This document shows, piece by piece, positions 1-6,861 of a stretch of 32,987 nt of DNA. A program made the translations under genes and the position numbers. The DNA is from a virus. Where the stretch lies: the IMG/VR virus record IMGVR_UViG_3300025082_000038, positions 1 through 32,987 of that record. One strand, 5' to 3'. The notes under the pieces were generated by a model, which was not told the DNA's origin, made no database searches, and saw only the letters and a program-made list of their open reading frames with translations. The number at the start of each line of letters is the position of its first letter. The first letter of the stretch is position 1.

Positions 1-68
1 CCACTCCCTGCATCAATAAAAGGAAGTCCGTAAATTGATCGGGCATCTTTTGAATCGTAAAAACTCAT
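1..68 (-). CDS. 5' end of 276-aa head-region protein (partial, cut by window edge)
   Basis: The start codon and first 22 residues (MSFYDSKDARSIYGLPFIDA and onward) are identical to the beginning of the complete gene at 31493-32323. The rest lies beyond the left edge. It is the same gene seen at the other end of the circularly permuted contig, not an independent truncated gene. Confidence 0.85.
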   Translation of the reverse strand, partial: MSFYDSKDARSIYGLPFIDAGS

Positions 69-78
69 AATTTTAAAG

Positions 79-360
79 TTACCAAACAGTTATATGAAGT
101 CCTGCTGCGCCAGATCCACCAGAACTATATCGTGCGCGAACATTAGCGTTGATTTCTACTTCATCTAATTGCAATGTTGCTCCAGCGATCAGCACAATTC
201 TTGTATCATTTTGATTATCAAATGTAATATCTACTGACTCCCCAGTGTCATTTACCAATAATAAATGTGTCGTAGTTTCTCGCACTGTTAATGCAGTGAC
301 ATAGCTTGCAGTAGTCGTATAATTTGTATATCTCCATGGTCTAGTTGCTCTAGTTGACAT
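79..360 (-). CDS. Small beta-rich structural-type protein, 93 aa (copy 1)
   Basis: No family recognised. The protein is rich in Thr and Val with alternating hydrophobic/polar stretches that suggest a small beta-sandwich, and it ends in a Gly/Ala-rich segment and a hydrophobic tip. It lies directly downstream of the major capsid gene, where siphophages often place capsid decoration or stabilisation proteins, so a virion-surface role is a reasonable inference. The ATG follows an A/T-rich leader with no Shine-Dalgarno. A second version at 32334-32615 differs at 14 bases and 8 residues, the most divergent part of the terminal repeat. Confidence 0.75.
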   Translation of the reverse strand: MSTRATRPWRYTNYTTTASYVTALTVRETTTHLLLVNDTGESVDITFDNQNDTRIVLIAGATLQLDEVEINANVRARYSSGGSGAAGLHITVW

Positions 361-372
361 ATATTTTAATTA

Positions 373-489
373 CTATTTTTTATGACAGATACAAGCAGCT
401 TGAGAAATTAACATTTTATTCTCGTAGTCTTTCTTCCTCTTCTTCTTACGAGGCTTCTTTTTAAATTTCTTATATCCAGTCTTAAACAT
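373..489 (-). CDS. Very basic 38-aa protein
   Basis: A short ORF between the capsid gene and the 93-aa gene. It begins MFKTGYKKFKKKPRKKKRKK and ends with two cysteines close together, and nearly half of its residues are Lys or Arg. It is preserved as an ORF in the second repeat copy (32628-32744) with only two residue changes (G5V, K12Q), which argues that it is translated. A nucleic-acid-binding or head-interior role is possible but not shown. Confidence 0.5.
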   Translation of the reverse strand: MFKTGYKKFKKKPRKKKRKKDYENKMLISQAACICHKK

Positions 490-500
490 ACTCAGGTACT

Positions 501-531
501 TATCCCTGGCCCCAAATGGAGGGCCAGGATA
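501..531 (-). promoter_or_regulatory. Hairpin downstream of the capsid gene
   Basis: An imperfect inverted repeat: the left arm TATCC-c-TGGCCC pairs with GGGCCAGGATA after one bulged base, with an 8-base loop. It lies 27 bases past the capsid stop codon and is unchanged in the second repeat copy. No T-tract follows on either strand, so it is not a textbook intrinsic terminator. An RNA-processing, stability or attenuation element that raises capsid expression relative to downstream genes is plausible. Confidence 0.5.
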
Positions 532-557
532 AATATCTGAATTACTTTAGCCGTGGC

Positions 558-1997
558 TTAAGAAATTCCAGTATTCGTCATTTCAACGAATGCGCGAGAG
601 TCAAGAAGTTCGCCATCAACGCGTTCTTCAACTCGTACAAACGTGAGATTATTTTCCCATGCACTTGTGCTCGCAACCGTAGCTTCTGTCGTTGTATCAA
701 CAGTCATCTTCATCTTATCACCGATGTAGTATGCACTAAGGTCTCCAAAGAAAATCTTACTTGACGCAAGATTATTCTGCTCAAGAACAGGAGCACCAAG
801 GATCCGTTGAACAGGCTTGTTCGTAACTACATCATTAGCACCATTAGAATCAAAGATCGGTCGATTATTACTATCTAGGATACCAAGAGATGCACTAATT
901 GTTCGTCCGTTCATGATCCATACTGCTCGTCCACTCTCTCGATATGATTGTGGGAGTCTGTAATAGACATCTAAGAAATCTCCATAATCCAGTGAGAAAT
1001 TTGCATCTACCGTTGGAACATTAGCTGCAGTATCAATACCTGTTGGCTGTGCTGCACCCGTTCCAACCATGAATGCGCGATCCTCTTCACGAGCAATTGC
1101 CTCAGCAAACTGTCGCGTGAGTAGAGGGATAACTGCCGTTGCACTGTCTTGCAATAGTTCGAGTGAAACACCCTGAATTGCAGAAAGTTTATATGGCGTA
1201 AGAGATCCCTGGTTCAATGTTAGAGAAGTCGTAGACTTCGAAACATTCTCACCAGTCCAACTCACTTGTGGACGTCCAACTACCTGGTTGAACGCAAACG
1301 TTGCACCTGGTCCTGAAAGATCAATGATCGTTGCACGCGGTCGAATGACAGCTGCATCATTAGCAATATCAATCAAAATGTCGGTGAGAATTGTAGGTAC
1401 TAAGAATCCACCGTCTGCATTTGTACCAACAACCATTGGCTCCAACTTTGTCTCTAGCTGATCGTAAAACTTCTCAGCATTTGAATGATGCTTGGTAGCG
1501 ATTGCACCAAACCATTTAGCAAGAGTTTCTACATTACTCTTCTCCATTTCGATGGTTTCACCTTTAGAATTGTGGTGAATTTTGACCATCTTTTCTACAT
1601 GTTTAATGTCACCTGACATTTTCTCTTTTTTTACCTTATTAGCTTTTGTTGCCTGTTTCTTTTTAGAAATCTTACTAGCAACTGATTTTGTAATGGAAGC
1701 TGTTACTGATTTTGTAACCTCATCAGAAATCTCTTTTACAATTTCTGAGCGAAGTTGCTTTTCTTCAGCTTCATCTTCCTTTTCTGAAGTTTCCTCTTCA
1801 GGTTTCTCTTCAGCCTCTTCGGCTTCGTCCTCACCTTCTGATTCTTCTTCTGCTTCCTCTTCAGAAGCAGCTTCTTCTTCAGCAGCCTCTTCTTCGACTG
1901 CTTCTTCGGATACTTCTTCTTCAGAAGTTTCCTCTTCAAGGACTTCCTCTTCCTTTTTGTCCTCTTCTTTTAGTTCTTCTTTCTTAGCTTTAGCCAT
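558..1997 (-). CDS. HK97-fold major capsid protein with long acidic N-terminal scaffold region
   Basis: This is the phage major capsid protein, 479 aa. Residues 1 to about 80 are an extreme Glu-rich coiled segment, followed by a Lys-rich stretch (about 85-125). The HK97-type capsid domain starts around residue 150, with features such as NADGGFLVP, the ISxSL-like central region and a conserved C-terminal segment with RVEERVDGELLDSRAFV. The N-terminal part corresponds in position to the HK97 delta (scaffolding) domain, normally removed by the prohead protease encoded just upstream at 1999. The ATG is preceded by an A/T-rich leader (AAATAAT) without a Shine-Dalgarno. The acidic run leaves a long serine-rich shadow ORF on the other strand. 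Confidence 0.93.
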   Translation of the reverse strand: MAKAKKEELKEEDKKEEEVLEEETSEEEVSEEAVEEEAAEEEAASEEEAEEESEGEDEAEEAEEKPEEETSEKEDEAEEKQLRSEIVKEISDEVTKSVTASITKSVASKISKKKQATKANKVKKEKMSGDIKHVEKMVKIHHNSKGETIEMEKSNVETLAKWFGAIATKHHSNAEKFYDQLETKLEPMVVGTNADGGFLVPTILTDILIDIANDAAVIRPRATIIDLSGPGATFAFNQVVGRPQVSWTGENVSKSTTSLTLNQGSLTPYKLSAIQGVSLELLQDSATAVIPLLTRQFAEAIAREEDRAFMVGTGAAQPTGIDTAANVPTVDANFSLDYGDFLDVYYRLPQSYRESGRAVWIMNGRTISASLGILDSNNRPIFDSNGANDVVTNKPVQRILGAPVLEQNNLASSKIFFGDLSAYYIGDKMKMTVDTTTEATVASTSAWENNLTFVRVEERVDGELLDSRAFVEMTNTGIS

Positions 1998-1998
1998 A

Positions 1999-2511
1999 TT
2001 ATTTGTATAGACTATTTAGTATCTTAATTTTCTTTTGTGTTCTACTTAATTGCTTCTTACTAATTTCCTTTTGGAATGATTTATATTCCCTTGAAAGCAA
2101 TGCTTGAGGATTAGCAGGTACATTTACTACAGAAATCTCAATCAATTCTGACTCTGTAATGGTCTCATTCTCTCTTTCCCGTGGGATAAAGCCAATAGAG
2201 AATGAATTCAAAAATCCACCCTTCATTAAATCCCTTACTTTCTTTGCAAATGGATTCTCATCTACTGCAAATTCAGCATCAAACTCTAAACCTTTCTCAC
2301 TCACTCTGACATCTGTGACCTTCCCAATAGGGAGACCATGAATATCATGCGACCACAATAGCTGTGGGTTCTTCAAAAAGTTCATTAATTTAATACCCAT
2401 TGGAGAAACAATATCTCCATCTCGATCAACATCTGGTGTCGATCCTAATCCTCCAGTCAACTTATTTCCGTCTATGCTTTTCGTATAAGCTGATTGATAT
2501 TTTGTATTCAT
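1999..2511 (-). CDS. HK97-type prohead protease (peptidase U35)
   Basis: Serine protease that matures the capsid during head assembly. Visible family features, numbered from the ATG at 2511, are an early TGGLGSTPDVDRDGD strand region, His55 in LLWSHD, Ser105 in FSIGF and the LIEISVVNVPANP segment with Glu125, matching the His-Ser-Glu arrangement of HK97 gp4. The gene sits between portal and capsid, the standard order. An in-frame TTG at 2526 would add five residues; the ATG is preferred only because it is the commoner start codon, since neither has a clear ribosome-binding site. The Lys-rich C-terminus may be a self-cleaved tail. Confidence 0.9.
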   Translation of the reverse strand: MNTKYQSAYTKSIDGNKLTGGLGSTPDVDRDGDIVSPMGIKLMNFLKNPQLLWSHDIHGLPIGKVTDVRVSEKGLEFDAEFAVDENPFAKKVRDLMKGGFLNSFSIGFIPRERENETITESELIEISVVNVPANPQALLSREYKSFQKEISKKQLSRTQKKIKILNSLYK

Positions 2512-2596
2512 AACAAAAATAGGCAATCAATTAACTTGCTCGCCTACTCAAGTATGGTCAAACTACTTTAAATATAGATTGTATACCTTTTATCTG

Positions 2597-5500
2597 TCAA
2601 GAGAAGCCAGGCACTACAGGCAACAGATCACATCTACAATTACTAGACACTATGCTATTGGCGATGTAAGATGTACTTAAAGATTCAATATCATACACAT
2701 AATTATGAAATGGCAGGACCTCGATACTAACCAACTTTGCACTCTCTATAATTCTGGACATTCCTTGCAAAGCCTCGCTAATCGCTTTGGTGTTGATCGA
2801 GGAACTATTCGACGTCGCCTTACTAAAGCGGGTATTATAATTCGCAGTATCTCTGAGGCGAATAGATTGATGATGCGCAATCGCACTGTCATTGATCACC
2901 GACAAAATACTGCTGCCGCTCATGATGCCATCCGCGGCAAGATTCAAAGCGACGAGCACAGAGAAAAGATCGCTCGGACCAGAGAAATTAAGGGACTTGG
3001 TATTTCTCCTATTGAGATTAAAGTTAGAAAACTTTTTGAGAAAAGAGGATTCCAGGTTATCCCTCAAAAGGCCATCGGAAGATATAACGTCGATCTCGCC
3101 TTGCCCAAATTCTCCATCGCCGTGGAAATTTTCGGTGGTCACTGGCATACTACGAGCCGTCACGCCCTCAGACACCAAAAGCGCACTAAATATCTCCTCA
3201 ATGCTGGCTGGACTGTTGTAATCGTCTGGGTTACCCGTGACTATCCCTTTGATGTTGCTGCTCTTAAGTATATTATCACCCTTACGCAATCTATTAGCAG
3301 TTCTCCATCCGTTAGATGTAAGGAGCATATGATTAGGGGTGACGGACAACTCAGTTCCATCGGCAAAAAGAAGTTTAAAGATGTCGCCTGAATATTTAAA
3401 TCGAGTTATTTTCGTTGCATCTGGCGATACAAATTTAGTATCTCCTGTAACACAATTTGGATGTAGAGGTGGTCTTTCAATAGTTGTATAGCTCACAGGC
3501 AATAATCCACCTTCATTTCCTACTACTTCATCCCCTAAACTCCAATACTTTCCACTAATTGGAATCACTTTCCCTTGCATTGGGATACACCACTGACATG
3601 CACCAGGATTAGTGAACCATTCTTTAAACTCAATCCCAGCATCTTTATATATTCTTTCGTTTGCCCATGTCGTAACCCGTGTTAGCTCTGATCTAGCAAT
3701 CCTTTCTGCCCGTACCTTATCCGCATGTGTAAAGATTTCTGATACTCTCTCTCTTAACTTCGGGAGAGAATCTCCTTCTTTAATCCCTTCTCCCAAGGAT
3801 TTTGCTACTGCACTATTAGTATCCTTTGTCGTTTCCTTAGCAAATTTATTGATTGATCGTGTTAAGAACCCTACAGGATCTGTCTCATCTAGAGTTACGG
3901 GTAGGTTAAATAACTGAGCAGTTTGATTACCATTTCTAACAGCAACACCAATAAAACTAAGCAAAAGAATACTAGTGAAAATCTCAGACTCCTCATCAGG
4001 ATCCAATTGAATATCTTCAATATCCGTTCTAGCAAACTTCTTTCCTTCGAACCCTGCCAATGCTCTTTTTTCTTGGTCATTGAAGAGTTTCTTTAGTTTC
4101 TTTGTGAATGTAGGGGTTTCTCGTCTTATTTGTTTCTCCCTAATTTCCCAAATCTTTAACTTGGACTCATCGGAGAAGCTACCCTTTTTTTTTTGATCCT
4201 TGCTCTCACAAGGTTTCTTACACGTACTGATTGCTATTGCTGCTGCCTGACTCTGTTCTAATGTCGGGTCTTCTTTCATTATCTCTGGTATCTTTCGATT
4301 CACACACGCACCTTGCGTCTCATCGGACATTCTACAGGCAGGGGATTTCTTCTTTGGCGCCTTCTCTTCTACAACCTTTTTAATCTTCTTTTCTGTCTTC
4401 TTCTTTCTTTTCTGCAATGTCTTTACAACCTCTTCTTCAATCAAATCATACTCAGTTCTATACTTCTTCTGCATATTGAATTCTCTCTTTCGTATCATCT
4501 TCTCTCCTTCTTCTGTTTCAGGTACAGTTGATGATCCAACCTCTACAAGATTAAATGGAACTAATAGAGAATCAGCACCAGCTACTTCAGTAAATCCTTC
4601 CGTTAATCTAACTTCATTTCGCGTCAACCAACCATCTTTTAACCCCTCACTATATAGTGCTAATTTCTGATCTTGATCTTCAGGTGTTAGATCATCAAAA
4701 TCAAAGAAAAGATTATCCTGGAAATCAACTGCTATTAATTGTTCATTAATAGTTCCTACAATCTTCTTCATAAAGGGTGTGATTGTTTCCTCAAGGAAGA
4801 TACGTTTTGATGCATCTGCATTTGCTCTATTCACATCCTCAACTAATCCCAACACTGCTTTTGGAACTCCGTACATTGCTAGAATTGAATCACGAGAGAA
4901 TGTTCTCTGATTCATAAAGTCCATATCCATGTGTGTAGAACCAATAGGATTGAGCTTTGTTCCTTGTGGAAGAATAGCTAGTTTATATGCATTTACCTCA
5001 CCACGATGGTTATTCTCAAACTGTACCTTCAAACGATCGAATGCATCCTGATCAATCTTATGTTCTGTCTCTAATGCCATGTGAGGCTGCGCACTATTCT
5101 GAAAGAATCTCCAGTTCCACTTCCTTGCCTTCTCTTCTGTTGCAATATCAAGAGATGCAGCTCTAACTGGGGATGCTCCTCTAAACTTCTTCATTGGGTC
5201 TGGAAAGCGGAAATAGACAATATCTTCTGCATCAAATGGTACTTCTAACCCTGTCTCTGGTATTTGATAGACATATCCTGCAATAAACTTCTCCTTCCCT
5301 GGAATGATCTTCATTCTATCTGGGGATAACCAGGGGAAAAGTTCTACAACTTGTCCTCTCTCATCTCGTACTTTCCACCAATATGCCTCTCCAACTAACT
5401 CCATAAATGTTGCAGTTAGTTCAATGAGATCATAATAAGTCATGAAATCATTAGCTCTTTGAAGTAAATCAATGACATCGTGCTGCATTACTTCTTCTAC

Positions 5501-5788
5501 ACCAGATGAGCGTTTCTCAAACAGCTTTAAATCTACCCCTGCTGAGGTAGTTGCAATCTTACGCACACAGGCATATACCCAACCCTCATATGCAGCTAAT
5601 TGTTCCCGTGCATTAGGATCACCCATCTGCTCAGATGAAAACATACTCGGTGTACCAAGTGCCTCCAAGGATGGTTCTGTGATCTTCTTTTCTTCTATTT
5701 GTACTTTTTCTACGGGTTTTTCCGTTTTTTCCTCTTTTGGAAGATATTTTTGCAAAAAGTTTGCAATATAATCGTCTACGCGGCCCAT
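2597..5788 (-). CDS. Portal-MuF fusion protein interrupted by an intein
   Basis: A 1063-aa precursor. Residues about 50-430 form an HK97-type portal (for example the segments around EGWVYACVRKIA, FQNSAQPHMAL and MYGVPKAVLGLVEDVNRANAD). Next come a Lys-rich linker and a short Cys-containing motif (about 485-530, ACVNRKIPEIM and AAAIAISTCKKPC) of the kind often seen in phage head proteins. From about 550 it is a MuF-type head morphogenesis domain ending in PPLHPN. Residues 779-1050 are the intein (2639-3454) and the final 13 residues (CRCDLLPVVPGFS) are the C-extein. Splicing would give a 791-residue protein with the conserved MuF motif HPNCRC restored. Portal forms the DNA-entry dodecamer; MuF is a minor head component. 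Fusion of the two in one gene is uncommon. Confidence 0.92.
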   Translation of the reverse strand: MGRVDDYIANFLQKYLPKEEKTEKPVEKVQIEEKKITEPSLEALGTPSMFSSEQMGDPNAREQLAAYEGWVYACVRKIATTSAGVDLKLFEKRSSGVEEVMQHDVIDLLQRANDFMTYYDLIELTATFMELVGEAYWWKVRDERGQVVELFPWLSPDRMKIIPGKEKFIAGYVYQIPETGLEVPFDAEDIVYFRFPDPMKKFRGASPVRAASLDIATEEKARKWNWRFFQNSAQPHMALETEHKIDQDAFDRLKVQFENNHRGEVNAYKLAILPQGTKLNPIGSTHMDMDFMNQRTFSRDSILAMYGVPKAVLGLVEDVNRANADASKRIFLEETITPFMKKIVGTINEQLIAVDFQDNLFFDFDDLTPEDQDQKLALYSEGLKDGWLTRNEVRLTEGFTEVAGADSLLVPFNLVEVGSSTVPETEEGEKMIRKREFNMQKKYRTEYDLIEEEVVKTLQKRKKKTEKKIKKVVEEKAPKKKSPACRMSDETQGACVNRKIPEIMKEDPTLEQSQAAAIAISTCKKPCESKDQKKKGSFSDESKLKIWEIREKQIRRETPTFTKKLKKLFNDQEKRALAGFEGKKFARTDIEDIQLDPDEESEIFTSILLLSFIGVAVRNGNQTAQLFNLPVTLDETDPVGFLTRSINKFAKETTKDTNSAVAKSLGEGIKEGDSLPKLRERVSEIFTHADKVRAERIARSELTRVTTWANERIYKDAGIEFKEWFTNPGACQWCIPMQGKVIPISGKYWSLGDEVVGNEGGLLPVSYTTIERPPLHPNCVTGDTKFVSPDATKITRFKYSGDIFKLLFADGTELSVTPNHMLLTSNGWRTANRLRKGDNILKSSNIKGIVTGNPDDYNSPASIEEIFSALLVSEGVTARSMPVTTENFHGDGEFGQGEIDVISSDGLLRDNLESSFLKKFSNFNLNRRNTKSLNFSGPSDLFSVLVALNLAADGIMSGSSILSVINDSAIAHHQSIRLRDTANYNTRFSKATSNSSSINTKAISEALQGMSRIIESAKLVSIEVLPFHNYVYDIESLSTSYIANSIVSSNCRCDLLPVVPGFS
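2639..3454 (-). mobile_element. Intein in the MuF domain (272 aa), antisense to a homing endonuclease gene
   Basis: A self-splicing protein element. Block A is CVTGDTKF with Cys1, block B is GTELSVTPNHMLL with the TxxH His42, block F is YVYDIESLSTSYIAN and block G is IVSSN followed by Cys+1. The terminal Asn is at 2639-2641 and Cys1 at 3452-3454. The usual penultimate His is replaced by Ser, a variation tolerated in some inteins. No LAGLIDADG or HNH endonuclease is encoded in this frame. The middle (about residues 60-245) looks unlike any intein domain and instead mirrors the plus-strand endonuclease gene. The insertion point, between Asn and Cys of HPN|CRC, is a conserved site, typical of intein homing. 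Confidence 0.88.
2705..3391 (+). CDS. Vsr-like homing endonuclease encoded antisense within the intein
   Basis: 228-aa DNA-binding nuclease. An HTH lies at about residues 8-45 (SLQSLANRFGVDRGTIRRRL), a NUMOD3-like segment at about 78-95 (SDEHREKIARTRE), and a Vsr/DUF559-type PD-(D/E)XK fold at about 100-185, with Asp130 in YNVDLALP, Glu141 in AVEIFGGHWH, His146/148, and the GW...VW strands. Related Vsr-like endonucleases are known as homing enzymes near split inteins. The gene lies wholly inside the intein on the opposite strand with codons exactly in register. Its start codon is opposite the His that opens block F and its stop codon is opposite intein Ser22. Two 60-base lines inside it are 50-53% GC against 33% in a neighbouring line, consistent with transfer. 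No Shine-Dalgarno or clear promoter is visible. Confidence 0.88.
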   Translation: MKWQDLDTNQLCTLYNSGHSLQSLANRFGVDRGTIRRRLTKAGIIIRSISEANRLMMRNRTVIDHRQNTAAAHDAIRGKIQSDEHREKIARTREIKGLGISPIEIKVRKLFEKRGFQVIPQKAIGRYNVDLALPKFSIAVEIFGGHWHTTSRHALRHQKRTKYLLNAGWTVVIVWVTRDYPFDVAALKYIITLTQSISSSPSVRCKEHMIRGDGQLSSIGKKKFKDVA

Positions 5789-5845
5789 TTCTATCTAAAA
5801 AAATTCTAAACTCACCCTAATTGTACGCCTTTTGAAAAAGAAGTG

Positions 5846-6025
5846 TCAACTTTTTTTCTTCTTTCTATCCTGGAATATGTGACTTTTATGAATTTCAACA
5901 GCATGTACAGGTTCACTATCCACAATTGTTATCTTTGCATCCCCATATTTTAACTCTCTATAGAACTGAATAAACTTTGCCTCTGTTGCTGAAATCTCTA
6001 TTTTGATTGTTTTTTCATTTGGCAT
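5846..6025 (-). CDS. Small YezD/DUF2292-like protein, 59 aa
   Basis: The ORF begins MPNEKTIKIEIS and contains FYRELKYGDAKITIVDSEPVHAVEI, which resembles the small YezD (DUF2292) fold pattern of a helix, then YG and two beta strands. The biochemical role of that family is unknown. It overlaps the end of the upstream glycosyltransferase gene by 28 bases and is followed by the portal gene, so it is the last gene of the surface-modification block. It ends in a Lys-rich tail. Confidence 0.6.
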   Translation of the reverse strand: MPNEKTIKIEISATEAKFIQFYRELKYGDAKITIVDSEPVHAVEIHKSHIFQDRKKKKS

Positions 6026-6861
6026 ATCCGATCGATTAATTCTTTATACTCTTCCACCGATTGCTTCACGTCATATTTCTCTCTTACTAACTTATACACT
6101 CTTTCACCCTCTTTCTTCCTATTATCTTCAGATAGATACTTTTGCATCTCTTCTGCTGTATGGGCAACTGGAAGACCAAATGCCCAAGCTAGATAAGTCT
6201 TATTTTGTGATTTAAACTTTGCCCTTGCATTTATGATAGGTGGATTGATAACAAAATCCACAGCTAATACATCAAAAGGCAATGTCGCCCATGCGTGTTC
6301 CTTATTAGAAATCATGTCATCATAATCAGGAAACTCAATTGGATTCTCTGCAATACAAAGCAAATCTAAGCCATATCTCCTTAGTGTATACAACGTGGGC
6401 TGTAGAGAGTCTGATCCATTCTTTGAATAGCCATACCATCCTACTTTAGATGCATGCCCTTCATGTTTCTTCTTGTGCTTACCAACATAATCTAAATCAA
6501 TACGATCATCTATCCATACTACTACACAATCCTTTGGATCGATTATCTTCTTCAATGAATCATGTAGACCCTTCGATGAAACAACGATTGCATCTACCAT
6601 CTTTGATATTTCCACAATAGGCCATCCGTCTGTTATCCATTCAGGATCACACAGATCAAGAATCTTAATCGCATCAATATTCTCATACAATTCCCTATAC
6701 CAAACCTTTTGAAAGATAACTACATCATACTTCTTTCCTTCGTTATAGAACTCTGCTTCTGGCCAATGATTCAATAACCATTGTCCTCTAATCATTGACG
6801 ATCCACATTTCTCAATGGGCCTATGATGTCTCTTGCTAAACGTGAAGATTCCTACTTCCAT
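5998..6861 (-). CDS. Glycosyltransferase-like protein (GT-B type)
   Basis: 287 aa from the ATG at 6861, which has a good AAGGA ribosome-binding site 9 bases upstream; an earlier in-frame ATG at 6891 lacks one. The N-terminal half contains the pattern of a GT-B donor-independent Rossmann lobe (KYDVVIFQK, KILDLCDPEW, DAIVVSSKGL). The C-terminal half has KVGWYGYSKNGSDSL, FPDYDDM and a final KYDVKQSVEEYKELI helix typical of GT4-like proteins. Substrate cannot be inferred. It overlaps the preceding glycosyltransferase gene by 10 bases, indicating coupled translation. Motifs are weaker than in the other glycosyltransferases here, so the call is moderate. Confidence 0.7.
   Translation of the reverse strand: MEVGIFTFSKRHHRPIEKCGSSMIRGQWLLNHWPEAEFYNEGKKYDVVIFQKVWYRELYENIDAIKILDLCDPEWITDGWPIVEISKMVDAIVVSSKGLHDSLKKIIDPKDCVVVWIDDRIDLDYVGKHKKKHEGHASKVGWYGYSKNGSDSLQPTLYTLRRYGLDLLCIAENPIEFPDYDDMISNKEHAWATLPFDVLAVDFVINPPIINARAKFKSQNKTYLAWAFGLPVAHTAEEMQKYLSEDNRKKEGERVYKLVREKYDVKQSVEEYKELIDRICQMKKQSK

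Larger units (their letters stand above)
1..732. repeat. Left copy of imperfect terminal repeat
   Basis: This segment aligns without gaps to 32256-32987 with 20 substitutions (97.3% identity). It carries the start of the 276-aa protein gene, the 93-aa gene, the 38-aa gene, a hairpin and the last 58 codons of the capsid gene. Because gene order reads through the ends, the simplest reading is a contig from a circular or circularly permuted genome whose two ends were assembled from slightly different strains. A real tandem duplication cannot be excluded from sequence alone. Confidence 0.9.

Noticed and set aside
1582-2010. Plus-strand serine-rich ORF of 142 aa
   Set aside because: It is the antisense of the Glu-rich start of the capsid gene; GAA and GAG read backward as Ser and Phe/Leu codons. 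No domain and no ribosome-binding site.
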